DNA of 64,000 nt from CADEEL01 sp050246475 (GCA_050246475.1 JBFWVZ010000002.1:496001-560000); one strand, 5' to 3'; shown: positions 33,673 through 42,663, counted from the first letter of the stretch. Translations and numbers: made by a program. Notes: generated by a model not told the origin, from the letters alone.

Positions 33673-35658
33673 ATGAAGGATTTCCAGCACGCCCCCGATC
33701 CGCCCTGGATCTTCCGCACCTATGCGGGCCATTCCTCGCCGGCGGAATCGAACAAGCTTTACCGCGCCAATCTCGCGCGCGGGCAGACCGGCCTCTCCGT
33801 CGCCTTCGATCTCCCGACGCAGACGGGCTACGATTCCGATCACGTGCTCGCGCGCGGCGAGGTCGGCAAGGTCGGCGTGCCGATCGGCCACCTGGGGGAC
33901 ATGCGCGCGCTCTTTGAGGGCATCCCCCTCGAAACGATGAACACGTCGATGACGATCAACGCGCCCGCGGCGTGGCTCATGGCGCTTTATGTGGCGCTGG
34001 CGGACGAACAGGGCGCGGACCGCAAGAAGCTGCAAGGCACGACGCAGAACGACATCATCAAGGAATATCTCTCGCGCGGCACCTACATCTTCCCGCCGAA
34101 GCCGAGCTTGAAACTGACCGCTGACACGATTGCCTGGTGCCTCACCGAAACGCCGAAATGGAACGCGACGAACGTCTGCTCCTATCACTTGCAGGAAGCT
34201 GGCGCGACGCCGGCGCAAGAGCTCGCCTTCGCGCTCGCCACCGCCATCGCCGTGCTCGATCAGGTGAAAGCATCCGGCGAAGTCGGCGAGGAGGAAACCG
34301 CGCGCGTCTTCTCCCGCATCTCCTTCTTCGTGAACGCCGGCATTCGCTTCGTCACCGAGATGTGCAAGATGCGCGCGTTCGCCGAATTGTGGAATGAACT
34401 CGGCCGCGACCGCTATGGCGTGACCGATGAGAAAGCGCGCCGCTTCCGCTATGGCGTGCAGGTGAACTCGCTGGGCCTCACCGAGCAGCAAGCGGAAAAC
34501 AATGTCTACCGCATTCTGCTCGAAATGCTTGCGGTGACGCTTTCGAAGAACGCGCGCGCCCGCGCCGTGCAATTGCCCGCGTGGAACGAGGCGCTTGGCC
34601 TCCCCCGCCCCTGGGATCAGCAATGGTCGCTGCGCATGCAGCAAATTCTCGCCTTCGAGACCGATCTCCTCGAATTCGAGGATTTGTTCGACGGCTCGAC
34701 CGTCGTCGAGGCCAAAGTCGAAGCGCTCAAAGCCGAAGCGCGCAGCGAATTGGCGCTGATCGAGAAGATGGGCGGCGCCATCGCCGCGGTCGAGCAAGGC
34801 TACATGAAAGAGCAGCTCGTCGAATCGAACCGCGCCCGCACGGAAGCGATCGAGCGGGGCGAATTGCAGGTCATCGGCGTCAACGCCTTCACCGATGCCG
34901 AGCCTTCGCCCCTCTCCGCCGGCGAAGGCATCATCCAAACCGTCGATTTCACCGTTGAGGATGCGCAGGTCCGCGCACTCAAAGCCTGGCGCGCGCAACG
35001 CGACGAACACGAAGCGGAAGCGGCACTTGCGGCGTTGCGTGCGGCGGCGCAAGAAAACCAGAACGTGATGCCCGCCTCCATCGCGTGCGCCAAAGCGGGC
35101 GTCACGACGGGCGAGTGGGGCGAAACGCTCCGCTCCGTATACGGAGAATATCGCGCGCCGACGGGCGTTGCGCTCGTCATCCAAAGCGAGGGCGAGGATC
35201 TCGACGCCGTCAAAGCCGACGTCGCCAGGCTTTCCGAGAAGCTCGGCCGCCAGCTCACCTTCCTGGTCGGCAAGCCGGGCCTCGACGGGCACTCCAACGG
35301 CGCCGAACAGATCGCCGCGCGCGGCCGCGCCGCCGGCATGAACGTGATCTACGAAGGCATCCGTCTGACGCCCGCCGAAATCGTCGCCGCGGCGAAAGAG
35401 AAGAAGGCCCATGCCGTGGGGCTCTCCATCCTCTCCGGCTCGCATCTCGATCTCGTGCGCGAAACCGTGCGCCTCATGCGCGAAGCGGGCTTGGATCACG
35501 TCCCCGTCGTCGTCGGCGGCATCATCCCGCCGCAGGACGCGCTGGTGCTGAAGCAAATCGGTGTCGCGGGCGTCTATACCCCAAAGGATTTCAAGATCAC
35601 GTCCATCATGGGCGACATCGTCAAGCTCGTGGAGACGAAGGCGTTCGAGCCGGCATGA
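33673..35658 (+). CDS. ecm: (2R)-ethylmalonyl-CoA mutase, coenzyme B12-dependent
   Basis: This 661-residue single-chain acyl-CoA mutase rearranges ethylmalonyl-CoA to methylsuccinyl-CoA. The catalytic barrel has WIFRTYAGHSSPAESNKLYR, LSVAFDLPTQTGYDSDH and the signature METMNTSMTINAPAAWL (here ETMNTSMTINA). The C-terminal cobalamin domain has KPGLDGHSNGAEQIA (DxHxxG base-off ligand), GLSILSGSHLDLV and GGIIPPQD. Its shorter length and layout fit Ecm rather than methylmalonyl-CoA mutase (over 700 residues), and the company of ccr and mcd supports this. Its stop overlaps the next start (ATGA). Confidence 0.93.
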   Translation: MKDFQHAPDPPWIFRTYAGHSSPAESNKLYRANLARGQTGLSVAFDLPTQTGYDSDHVLARGEVGKVGVPIGHLGDMRALFEGIPLETMNTSMTINAPAAWLMALYVALADEQGADRKKLQGTTQNDIIKEYLSRGTYIFPPKPSLKLTADTIAWCLTETPKWNATNVCSYHLQEAGATPAQELAFALATAIAVLDQVKASGEVGEEETARVFSRISFFVNAGIRFVTEMCKMRAFAELWNELGRDRYGVTDEKARRFRYGVQVNSLGLTEQQAENNVYRILLEMLAVTLSKNARARAVQLPAWNEALGLPRPWDQQWSLRMQQILAFETDLLEFEDLFDGSTVVEAKVEALKAEARSELALIEKMGGAIAAVEQGYMKEQLVESNRARTEAIERGELQVIGVNAFTDAEPSPLSAGEGIIQTVDFTVEDAQVRALKAWRAQRDEHEAEAALAALRAAAQENQNVMPASIACAKAGVTTGEWGETLRSVYGEYRAPTGVALVIQSEGEDLDAVKADVARLSEKLGRQLTFLVGKPGLDGHSNGAEQIAARGRAAGMNVIYEGIRLTPAEIVAAAKEKKAHAVGLSILSGSHLDLVRETVRLMREAGLDHVPVVVGGIIPPQDALVLKQIGVAGVYTPKDFKITSIMGDIVKLVETKAFEPA

Positions 35659-36095
35659 GGCGCCTCGCCACGATATGTCTCTTCGCCGCTGCGCTATTTC
35701 TGATTTTGAATCTCAACAACTTCTGCTTCACGCGCCTGCGCTTCGTCAGCGATGAGGAACTGTTGCGCATCACCGTCGCCGACTTGCTGGCGCGCGAACG
35801 CGGAGAGATCGTCTATCGATCGGCCGAAGACTTGCTTCGACGAAATCCAGACTGCTGCAGCGTCAGCGGCAGCATCATACAAGCGCCAGGCATTGCGCGC
35901 TCCGAAGATTGGTTGAACTGGCTTTGGCACAGACGCCAAGTTCACGTGAGGTACCGCATTCGAGACACAAACTCTCCCGCAGCCCCGGCGTTCTACGAGG
36001 CCTATTCATTTCGCGACAATTGCGGAACGGACTTGGACGCCTACGGTATCGAGGTGGAGTCCGCTTCGCTGCTTCGGCGCGCGACGCCGTGTTGA
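35655..36095 (+). CDS. Small membrane-anchored protein, unknown
   Basis: This 146-residue protein starts at an ATG inside the ecm stop. An N-terminal hydrophobic segment (ATICLFAAALFLILNLNNFCF) anchors or exports it; the rest is polar with four cysteines (NPDCCSVSG, DNCGTD, and a terminal Cys). Codon usage is visibly less GC-biased than in its neighbours (many A/T-ending codons), suggesting recent acquisition or weak selection. No family is recognised. Its 3' end overlaps the GTG start of the GNAT gene. Confidence 0.6.
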   Translation: MRRLATICLFAAALFLILNLNNFCFTRLRFVSDEELLRITVADLLARERGEIVYRSAEDLLRRNPDCCSVSGSIIQAPGIARSEDWLNWLWHRRQVHVRYRIRDTNSPAAPAFYEAYSFRDNCGTDLDAYGIEVESASLLRRATPC

Positions 36096-36829
36096 ATCCC
36101 CGCGCCATCGAACGCGCCACGATCCTCACGTGGCCGGCCGCGATCACCGAAGAACACGAGGGCTGGTTCTATCTCGCGGCCGGCGGCGTCACGGGGCGCG
36201 TCAACGCCGTCTGGCCGATCGAGTATTTCGGCGATGACATTGAAGCCGCCATCACGCACGCCGAGCGCTGGTATGACGCGCACAAACTCCCGCCGCGCTT
36301 CAAGCTGACGGACGGCGCCTACGCGCCCGCCGATCTCCCCGATCGCCTCGCCGCGCGCGGCTACGCGCCGACCATGCACACGCTCATCATGACGCGCGCG
36401 CTGGAACGGTCAGGCCAAACGCACGAAGGCGTGGCGCTCTTCGAATCCATGCCGGCCGCCTTCGACGCCGCGCTCGCCGCCTCTACGCCCGATCCCAGCG
36501 AACTCGACGAACGCCGCTCCATCGCCGCGCGCGCGCCGTCTCCGGCCGCCTTCGCGCTCATCGAAGAAGCAGCAACGCCCATCGCCGTCGGCATGACGGC
36601 GCTCGCGGGCCCGCTCGCCGGCGTGTTCCTCATGCGCACAACGCAGGCGGCACGCCGGAAAGGATGCGCACGCCGCATCCTCCGCGCGCTGGTCGATCGC
36701 GCCGCCGCACTCGGCGCGACGAATGCGTTTCTTCAAGTCGAGGCCGACAACGCCCCCGCCGTCACGCTCTACGAGCGCGAAGGCTTCGCGCCGCTCACGT
36801 CGTACCGTTTCTGGCGCAAAGCTGGTTGA
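36089..36829 (+). CDS. GNAT family N-acetyltransferase
   Basis: This 246-residue protein has an N-terminal region of the kind seen in two-domain GNATs (ILTWPAAITEEHEGWFYLAAGGVTGRVNAVWP) and a C-terminal GNAT fold. That fold has a degenerate acetyl-CoA loop in RTTQAARRKGCARRILRAL (R-x-x-G-x-A/G) and the closing VEADNAPAVTLYEREGFAPLTSYRFW, the classic last strand. The substrate is unknown. GTG 36089 is chosen because the homologous region begins immediately after it, and it overlaps the stop of the previous gene. It overlaps the convergent EI24 gene by 35 bp. Confidence 0.82.
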   Translation: MLNPRAIERATILTWPAAITEEHEGWFYLAAGGVTGRVNAVWPIEYFGDDIEAAITHAERWYDAHKLPPRFKLTDGAYAPADLPDRLAARGYAPTMHTLIMTRALERSGQTHEGVALFESMPAAFDAALAASTPDPSELDERRSIAARAPSPAAFALIEEAATPIAVGMTALAGPLAGVFLMRTTQAARRKGCARRILRALVDRAAALGATNAFLQVEADNAPAVTLYEREGFAPLTSYRFWRKAG

Positions 36830-37514
36830 CGAGGCGCGTCATGACGCTCGCCGCGACGAGCGGCGCGAGAAACGGAATGAGCGAACACGCAATTCCGCAG
36901 AGAAACACCGATATCCGCGCAGTGCGCCGCAGCTTCTTCGCATCGCGGAACTTCATCCGCCGCGCCGCCGCCAGCGTCGAATATTCCCGCCCCATCAGAT
37001 AGCCGTTGAGCGAGAAGAAGAGCACCGCGCCGAACACGGGTGTGAAATAAAAGGGCAGCGCGATCAGATTGAGAAAGAAGGCCGGGATCGCGATGCGAAA
37101 GCCGTTCCACACACCTTCGATCAGCCCAACGCGCCGCGCGCCCGGCGCGCCGATCGCGCGCTCCACCCGCTCGGCCGCGATGTCGAAGAGCCAGCCGCCG
37201 ACCATCATCGAAATGCCAGGCGAGAGCGCGGCCGCGACGATGACGCCGCCAATGCCCGCAACCCATTCTCCAGCGCGTGAGAAGTAGCGCACCCATCCCT
37301 CGCCGTCGGGGATGAGCGGCGGCAACTGCGTGACCGCCGCCCATGCGCCGCCGCCGACGAGCACGCCCGCGATCAACAGATTGATGAGCGCGAGCGCCGT
37401 CAGCCGCCCGAGGAAGACGTCCTTGAGCCCGGCGCCGATGGCTTCAAACGGCCGCGGCGGCGCACGCGGCGCGGCTGGCGCTTCGCTTTTCTGGCGCGCT
37501 CTTCCCTGTGGCAT
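36795..37514 (-). CDS. EI24/CysZ-like membrane protein
   Basis: This 239-residue polytopic protein has a proline-rich cytoplasmic N-terminus followed by four to six hydrophobic segments. The pattern FEAIGAGLKDVF...LALINLLIAG, then LSPGISMMVGGWLFD and NLIALPFYFTPVFGAVLFFSLNGYLMGREYSTLAAARR, is that of the EI24 domain (CysZ-like sulfate transport proteins and eukaryotic EI24). Transport of sulfate is possible, but the substrate cannot be assigned. It is divergent from lepB and overlaps the end of the GNAT gene. Confidence 0.82.
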   Translation of the reverse strand: MPQGRARQKSEAPAAPRAPPRPFEAIGAGLKDVFLGRLTALALINLLIAGVLVGGGAWAAVTQLPPLIPDGEGWVRYFSRAGEWVAGIGGVIVAAALSPGISMMVGGWLFDIAAERVERAIGAPGARRVGLIEGVWNGFRIAIPAFFLNLIALPFYFTPVFGAVLFFSLNGYLMGREYSTLAAARRMKFRDAKKLRRTARISVFLCGIACSLIPFLAPLVAASVMTRLVNQLCARNGTT

Positions 37515-37586
37515 TGCGTTTCAGCCCCCGCCGCTTGAAGACGCGCAAAGCCCGAAGGACACTCGCGCCCGCTGGAGAGAATAACC

Positions 37587-38345
37587 ATGGCCGACGCCGA
37601 AAACGAGGCTCAAGAAACGCCGCGCACCTGGTGGAGCGAAGCGCTCGATTGGCTGCGCTCGGCGCTCTATTTCGTGCCGCTCTATTTCGTGTTCACGACC
37701 GCGGCTTTCGGCAATTACGTCATCCCGTCAGAGAGCATGGTGCCGGCGCTCGAAGTCGGCGATCGCGTGATCGTCTCCAAATTCGCCTACGGGTACAGCC
37801 GCTACTCGCTCCCGCTCGGCATCGGCCAAGTGTTGCCCGCTTCAACGCAACGCCTCTTCGCGCAAGCGCCGGAGCGCGGCGATGTCGTCGTCTTCCGCCA
37901 TCCGCGCACAGGCGTGACGATGATCAAGCGCCTCGTCGGGCTGCCGGGCGACACCATCATGGTGCGCGCGGGGCGGCTCATCGTGAACGGGGCGCCCGTT
38001 GCGCTGACGGCTTCGCGGACGCGTGTGCGCGAGGCGCATCAGGCGGGCTTGGAATCCTTCACGCAAAGCGAGGAGACGCTGCCCAACGGCGTGCGTCACC
38101 TCATCCACGAATTGCCGCGCGCCAATGCACTCGACGATTTCGGACCAATCACGATTCCAGCCGGCCATTATTTCATGATGGGCGACAATCGCGACAACTC
38201 GCTCGACAGCCGCTGGTCCGGCATGGGGCTCGTGCCGGCTGAAAATCTGATCGGGCGCGCGGAGACCGTCTATTTCGCCGCGCCGCGCTGCAATCGCGCC
38301 GATTGCCCCGAGCGCCAGCGTTTCCTACGGCCGTTCCACGATTGA
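37587..38345 (+). CDS. lepB: Signal peptidase I
   Basis: This membrane serine protease cleaves Sec and Tat signal peptides. The 252-residue protein has one N-terminal transmembrane helix (AALYFVPLYFVFTTAAFG region, residues ~26-42), catalytic Ser50 in VIPSESMVPALEVGD, catalytic Lys114 in VTMIKRLVGLPGD, and the box E motif YFMMGDNRDNSLDSRWSG. The order and spacing are canonical. GAGAG lies upstream of ATG 37587. Its 3' end overlaps the DMT transporter gene on the other strand by 21 bp. Confidence 0.95.
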   Translation: MADAENEAQETPRTWWSEALDWLRSALYFVPLYFVFTTAAFGNYVIPSESMVPALEVGDRVIVSKFAYGYSRYSLPLGIGQVLPASTQRLFAQAPERGDVVVFRHPRTGVTMIKRLVGLPGDTIMVRAGRLIVNGAPVALTASRTRVREAHQAGLESFTQSEETLPNGVRHLIHELPRANALDDFGPITIPAGHYFMMGDNRDNSLDSRWSGMGLVPAENLIGRAETVYFAAPRCNRADCPERQRFLRPFHD

Positions 38346-39239
38346 AGGCGCGGCCCGCGCGAACCGCTGAACGACCCAGACGCCCGTCAACAGCAGCGCC
38401 GCGCCCGCGAACGCCAGCGGCGTCAGCGCTTCGCCGAAAAGCATCCACGAGAAAGCCGCCGCCGCGATCGGCTGCACCCACAGCAGGATTGTCGACAACG
38501 CGATCGGCAAATGCCCGAGGCCGTAGGCGATGAGGCCCTGCCCGCCGACATGCACGACGATTCCAAGCCCGATGAGAACGAGCCATCCGTTCAGACTGTG
38601 CGGCAGCAAGGCCTCATGCACCGCAAGCGACAGCGCGAGGGCGAACAGCGCCGCGGCGGCCGTCGTCGCGAACATCGCCGCGACGGCTGAAACGTGCGCG
38701 CGCACGCCGCGCATGATGATGAGATAGGCCGCATACCAAACGGCGGAGACGAGCCCGAGCACGTCGCCGGTCAGCCCCGCTTGCCCGCTCGCGACGCCGG
38801 ATCCCATCGCGCGCGCGTATGAAAGCAGGATCGCGCCGGCGAGCGCCACGCCTGCGCCGATCGCATAAGCGCCGGTGATCCGCTCCTTGAACAGGAGCCA
38901 TCCCGCCGCTGCCGCGATGATCGGCGTCATGTTGGAGGCCAGCGTTGCGTTGACGACGGTCGTCAGCCCCAACGCCCAGTGCCAAAACGCGATGTCGAGC
39001 CCAAAGCAGATTCCCGCGACGATCAGAATGGCGAGCCGATTGCGCGGCGGCGCGCTTCGCTGAACAGCGCAGAGAAGAAAAAGCAGCGGCAGCGCGAACG
39101 CAAAGCGCCAGAAAGCGGTCGCCTGAGGGCCGATCTCCGAGAGCCGGACCCCGATCGGCGCGAATCCGAGCAGCGCCGCCCCGCCCGCCACCGAGGCAAT
39201 GGCGATCGCCCGGCTTGGCGCCCCCTGATTCTCGCTCAT
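38325..39239 (-). CDS. EamA/DMT-family exporter
   Basis: This 304-residue transporter has ten predicted transmembrane segments arranged as two EamA repeats. The first covers IASVAGGAALLGFAPIGVRL to about residue 140 (with WHWALGLTTVVNATLASNMTPIIAAAAGWLLFKE). The second starts near residue 155 (VLGLVSAVWYAAYLIIMRG) and ends ILLWVQPIAAAAFSWMLFGEALT. Such proteins export amino acids or other metabolites; the substrate is unknown. It starts 360 bp from nrdA, divergently. Confidence 0.88.
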   Translation of the reverse strand: MSENQGAPSRAIAIASVAGGAALLGFAPIGVRLSEIGPQATAFWRFAFALPLLFLLCAVQRSAPPRNRLAILIVAGICFGLDIAFWHWALGLTTVVNATLASNMTPIIAAAAGWLLFKERITGAYAIGAGVALAGAILLSYARAMGSGVASGQAGLTGDVLGLVSAVWYAAYLIIMRGVRAHVSAVAAMFATTAAAALFALALSLAVHEALLPHSLNGWLVLIGLGIVVHVGGQGLIAYGLGHLPIALSTILLWVQPIAAAAFSWMLFGEALTPLAFAGAALLLTGVWVVQRFARAAPSIVERP

Positions 39240-39598
39240 CGGCCGCTCCGGCCCAGCCGGAGACGGGAATCGGCGTCTCGGCGGCGCCTTCCGGCCCTGA
39301 CCCGAGTGCCGGCGCGCTGCACCTTCATGGCGATCCCCCTCGCTCGTTCGCGTCCAGGCTTCAGGAAGAAGCCGAAAATCGGCCTCCGAGCCCCCATATG
39401 CTTAACGCCGTGTTGCCGTGAAACACCGTCATTAACAGCTTGCTCACGGAAAAAATTCGTTCGCTCCACCGCCCGCATTGACGCCCTGTTAGGCTCTCGC
39501 GACACTATATTTAGCGGTACGGTTCGCGAAACGAACACCAGACCTTGCGGTTCGGGCCAGAAACGAGTCTGGTTAAGACGGGATGAAGGAGCGATGAC
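39240..39598. promoter_or_regulatory. Regulatory region between DMT exporter and nrdA with NrdR-like box
   Basis: ACACTATATTTAGCGG (39502-39517) agrees with the NrdR-box consensus ACACTATATATAGTGT at 13 of 16 positions. A weaker repeat, ACACCAGACCTTGCGG, starts 33 bases later (39535), close to the three-turn spacing of paired NrdR boxes. Further upstream are TTAAC-containing segments (39412, 39432) of CtrA-half-site type, not at the canonical spacing. AGGAG (39585-39589) is the nrdA ribosome binding site. No ORF is supported in this 359-base stretch. Confidence 0.6.
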
Positions 39599-41473
39599 AT
39601 GAGGGCGGGAAACAACACGGCGCAGACCGTGAGAATGGCGGAAGCACATCGCGGCAAGCCGAAGCCGCTGCGCCCGTTGAAAGTGGTCGAAAAGGTCGTC
39701 ATCGACCCGTCCCGCGATGCGCTCATCACCGACTTCGGCGCCAAGACGCTCGAGGATCGCTACCTGCTCACCGGCGAGACCTGCCAGGACATGTTCGCCC
39801 GCGTCGCCACCGCCTACGCCGACGACATCGAGCACGCGCAGCGGCTTTATGATTATATCTCCAAGCTCTGGTTCATGCCCGCGACGCCCGTTCTTTCGAA
39901 CGGCGGCGCCGAGCGCGGGCTCCCGATCTCCTGTTTCCTGAACAGCGTCGGCGACAGCCTCGACGCGATCATGGACACCTGGAACGAGAATGTCTGGCTC
40001 GCCTCCAACGGCGGCGGCATCGGCACCTATTGGGGCGGCGTTCGTTCCATCGGCGAAAAGGTCGGCCAGAACGGGCAGACCTCCGGGATCATCCCTTTCA
40101 TCCGGGTCATGGATTCTCTGACGCTCGCCATCAGCCAAGGCTCGCTCCGCCGCGGTTCGGCCGCCGTCTATCTCGACATTCATCACCCCGAGATCGAGGA
40201 ATTCCTCGAAATCCGGAAGGCTGCCGGCGACTTCAACCGCAAGAGCCTCAATCTTCATCACGGCATCAACATCACAGACGAATTCATGATCGCGGTGCGC
40301 GACGATCTTCCGTTCGCGCTGCGCAGCCCGAAAAATCAGGAGCCGCTGAGGCACGTCAGCGCGCGCAAGCTCTGGCAAAAGATCCTGGAGCTGCGCCTGC
40401 AGACTGGCGAGCCCTACATCATCTTCTCCGACACCGTGAATGCGCAGTTGCCGAAGCATCAGCGCGAGCTGGGCCTCAAAGTGCGCCAATCGAACCTCTG
40501 CTCGGAGATCATGCTCCACACCGGGCTCGATCATAACGGCAAGGAGCGCACCGCCGTCTGCTGCCTGTCCTCGCTCAACGCCGAGAAGTTCGACGAGTGG
40601 GAGAAGGAAGAGCAATTCCTCGAAGACGTGTTCCGCTTCCTCGACAACGTGCTCGAGGATTTCATCCAGCGCGCGCCGCCGGAAATGGACCGCGCGACCT
40701 ACGCGGCCTACCGCGAACGCAGCGTGGGCCTTGGCCTCATGGGCTTCCATTCCTTCCTGCAATCGAAGTCGATCCCGATGGAATCGGCGATGGCGAAGGT
40801 CTGGAACATGCGGATCTTCAAGCACGTCCGCCGCGGCGCCGACGCCGCAAGCGTGAAGCTCGCGAAAGAGCGCGGCCCCTGCCCCGATGCGGCAGAGACC
40901 GGCATCATGGCGCGCTTCTCCCACAAGCTCGCGATCGCGCCGACGGCGTCGATCTCGATCATCTGCGGCGGCACCAGCGCCGGCATCGAGCCGATCCCGG
41001 CCAACATCTACACGCACAAGACGCTTTCGGGCTCGTTCGCGGTGAAGAACCCCTATCTCGAGCGCCTGCTTACCGAGAAGGGCATGAACACCGAGACGGT
41101 CTGGTCCTCGATCCTCAAGAACCAAGGCAGCGTCCAGCACCTCGATTGCCTCAGCGACGACGAGAAGGATGTCTTCAAGACGGCTTTCGAGATCGATCAG
41201 CGCTGGATCGTCGAATTGGCGGCCGATCGCACGCCGCTCATTTGCCAATCCCAATCGCTCAACATCTTCCTGCCGGGCGATGTCGATAAGTGGGATCTCC
41301 ACATGCTGCACTGGATGGCGTGGGAGCGCGGCGTGAAGAGCCTCTATTATTGCCGCTCCAAGAGCGTGCAGCGCGCGGGCTTCGCCAACGGCGAAGAATC
41401 TGCCACAGCGGAACCTGAAGCGCCCACGCTCGCTGAGCGCACCGATTACGAGGAGTGCCTCGCATGTCAGTAG
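39599..41473 (+). CDS. nrdA: Ribonucleoside-diphosphate reductase, large subunit (class Ia type)
   Basis: NrdA reduces ribonucleotides to deoxyribonucleotides. Active-site cysteines are in LPISCFLNSVGD, SNLCSEIML (radical Cys) and AVCCLSSLN, the radical-transfer tyrosines in VKSLYYCRSKS, and the C-terminal shuttle pair in ECLACQ. At 624 residues it is shorter than E. coli NrdA and lacks the N-terminal ATP-cone, so dATP feedback through that domain is not possible. No nrdB is adjacent; it must be elsewhere. AGGAG precedes ATG 39599. A small gene overlaps its end. Confidence 0.92.
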   Translation: MRAGNNTAQTVRMAEAHRGKPKPLRPLKVVEKVVIDPSRDALITDFGAKTLEDRYLLTGETCQDMFARVATAYADDIEHAQRLYDYISKLWFMPATPVLSNGGAERGLPISCFLNSVGDSLDAIMDTWNENVWLASNGGGIGTYWGGVRSIGEKVGQNGQTSGIIPFIRVMDSLTLAISQGSLRRGSAAVYLDIHHPEIEEFLEIRKAAGDFNRKSLNLHHGINITDEFMIAVRDDLPFALRSPKNQEPLRHVSARKLWQKILELRLQTGEPYIIFSDTVNAQLPKHQRELGLKVRQSNLCSEIMLHTGLDHNGKERTAVCCLSSLNAEKFDEWEKEEQFLEDVFRFLDNVLEDFIQRAPPEMDRATYAAYRERSVGLGLMGFHSFLQSKSIPMESAMAKVWNMRIFKHVRRGADAASVKLAKERGPCPDAAETGIMARFSHKLAIAPTASISIICGGTSAGIEPIPANIYTHKTLSGSFAVKNPYLERLLTEKGMNTETVWSSILKNQGSVQHLDCLSDDEKDVFKTAFEIDQRWIVELAADRTPLICQSQSLNIFLPGDVDKWDLHMLHWMAWERGVKSLYYCRSKSVQRAGFANGEESATAEPEAPTLAERTDYEECLACQ

Positions 41474-41823
41474 AATCAAATCCCGTCAGGGAGATGCAGC
41501 GCCTGCTTGAGGAGCAGATGCAGGCGCAGTCCGAAATTTCCGACCGCGTGCGCAAGGCGTGCGGCTCGGTGGCCCGTAAGCTCAAGGCCGAGAATTTGAG
41601 CCTCTGCGAATCGGAGACGATGGCGGCGGACGGCCCGTTCGAACTCAATCTCCGTCTCGAATCGGAAGGCCGCGCCATCGCGGAGTGCCGCGTGTTCACC
41701 GGCCTCAACGGCGTCGCCTATTTCGATGACGGGCGCGAGCCGCAGCCCATCGATCAGCCGACGCAGGAATCGTTCGAAAAGGCCCTGGCCGATTTCACCG
41801 CTCGGGCGCTCAAGGCGGCTTGA
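41464..41823 (+). CDS. Small protein coupled to nrdA, unknown
   Basis: This 119-residue soluble protein starts at an ATG ten bases inside the end of nrdA in another frame. The N-terminal half is a charged amphipathic helix (NPVREMQRLLEEQMQAQSEIS), the C-terminal half mixed (FELNLRLESEGRAIAECRVF, then a helix). No domain is recognised. The close coupling suggests it is made with NrdA, perhaps as an accessory or quality-control factor, but that is inference. A strong terminator hairpin follows. Confidence 0.6.
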   Translation: MSVESNPVREMQRLLEEQMQAQSEISDRVRKACGSVARKLKAENLSLCESETMAADGPFELNLRLESEGRAIAECRVFTGLNGVAYFDDGREPQPIDQPTQESFEKALADFTARALKAA

Positions 41824-41849
41824 AGCAGCAACACATTGGGTTGGTTCTA

Positions 41850-41880
41850 AAGGGGCGGAGCGATCCGCCCCTTCTCATTT
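41850..41880. terminator. Bidirectional rho-independent terminator
   Basis: AAGGGGCGGA (41850-41859) and TCCGCCCCTT (41864-41873) form a 10-bp stem with a 4-base loop. It is followed by T-rich TCTCATTT on the plus strand and TTTAG on the minus strand. It separates the nrdA operon from the convergent XRE regulator gene. Confidence 0.85.
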
Positions 41881-42663
41881 GAGCGCGCCGAGCGCCTTCG
41901 CCGTCGCCTCGTCCGCCGGGAAGAACGTCTCGATCGCCAGCTCGGAGAGCGTGATGTCCGCCGGTGTGCCGAACACGGTGGTCGTGGTGAGGAAGGAGAG
42001 CGCGCGCCCCTCCGTGTTGAGGATGAGCGGCGTCACCACCGTCGAGAGATCGTTCGCCGGTTCGTGGGAATCGTCGCCGGGATAGGCGCGGAATTCTGTG
42101 AGCAGAGCCGCAAGCGTGGGATCGCCTGTCGCCGCCACTTGGCGGCCCAAGCGCCCAAAGATGTGCGCGCGCCATTCGCCTAGATTGGCGACGCGCGGGG
42201 CAAGCCCCTCCGGATGCAGGCTCGCGCGCAGCACATTGACCGGCGGCTCAAGCAAATGCGGCGCGATCAGTCCCATCAGCAGCCGCGTCGGCTCGTTGTA
42301 GGCGATGAGCGTCCAATGCCGGTCAATCGCCAGCGCGGGAAACGGCGCATGCGCCTTGAGCAAAAGATCGATCGCCTTCTTCGCGGCGTCGAGCGCGGGA
42401 TCGTCGAGCGCGCGCTCCGCGTAAACCGGCGCAAACCCCGCCGCGACCAGCAGCTGATTGCGCTCACGCAGAGGCACGTCGAGCTGCTCGGCGAGGCGCA
42501 GCACCATGTCGCGCGAGGGGCTCGCGCGGCCCGTCTCCACGAACGAAAGATGCCGCGCCGAAATCTCCGCCTCCAGCGCGAGATCGAGCTGGCTCATGCG
42601 CCGGCGCTGGCGCCAATCGCGGATGTGATCGCCGACGGGGCGGATGGCTTGAGCTGTGTTCAT
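41875..42663 (-). CDS. XRE-family regulator with MmyB-like ligand domain
   Basis: This 262-residue regulator has an N-terminal helix-turn-helix (HIRDWRQRRRMSQLDLALEAE and SARHLSFVETGRASPSRDMVLRLAEQL). The C-terminal MmyB-like domain starts with VYAERALDDPALDAAKKAIDLLL and includes PALAIDRHWTLIAYN. MmyB-type domains are predicted to bind fatty acids or small ligands. The gene lies 36 bp downstream of a permuted flavoprotein gene on the same strand. The operator-like TTACC-N5-GGTAA at 42701-42715 is in front of it and a second copy is in front of the flavoprotein, suggesting auto- and co-regulation. Confidence 0.88.
   Translation of the reverse strand: MNTAQAIRPVGDHIRDWRQRRRMSQLDLALEAEISARHLSFVETGRASPSRDMVLRLAEQLDVPLRERNQLLVAAGFAPVYAERALDDPALDAAKKAIDLLLKAHAPFPALAIDRHWTLIAYNEPTRLLMGLIAPHLLEPPVNVLRASLHPEGLAPRVANLGEWRAHIFGRLGRQVAATGDPTLAALLTEFRAYPGDDSHEPANDLSTVVTPLILNTEGRALSFLTTTTVFGTPADITLSELAIETFFPADEATAKALGALK

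Noticed and set aside
33433..35556. 707-codon frame antisense to ecm
   Set aside because: Mirror of the B12 mutase gene; no domain pattern.
39236..41479. 747-codon frame antisense to nrdA
   Set aside because: Mirror frame; nrdA has all catalytic cysteines on the other strand.
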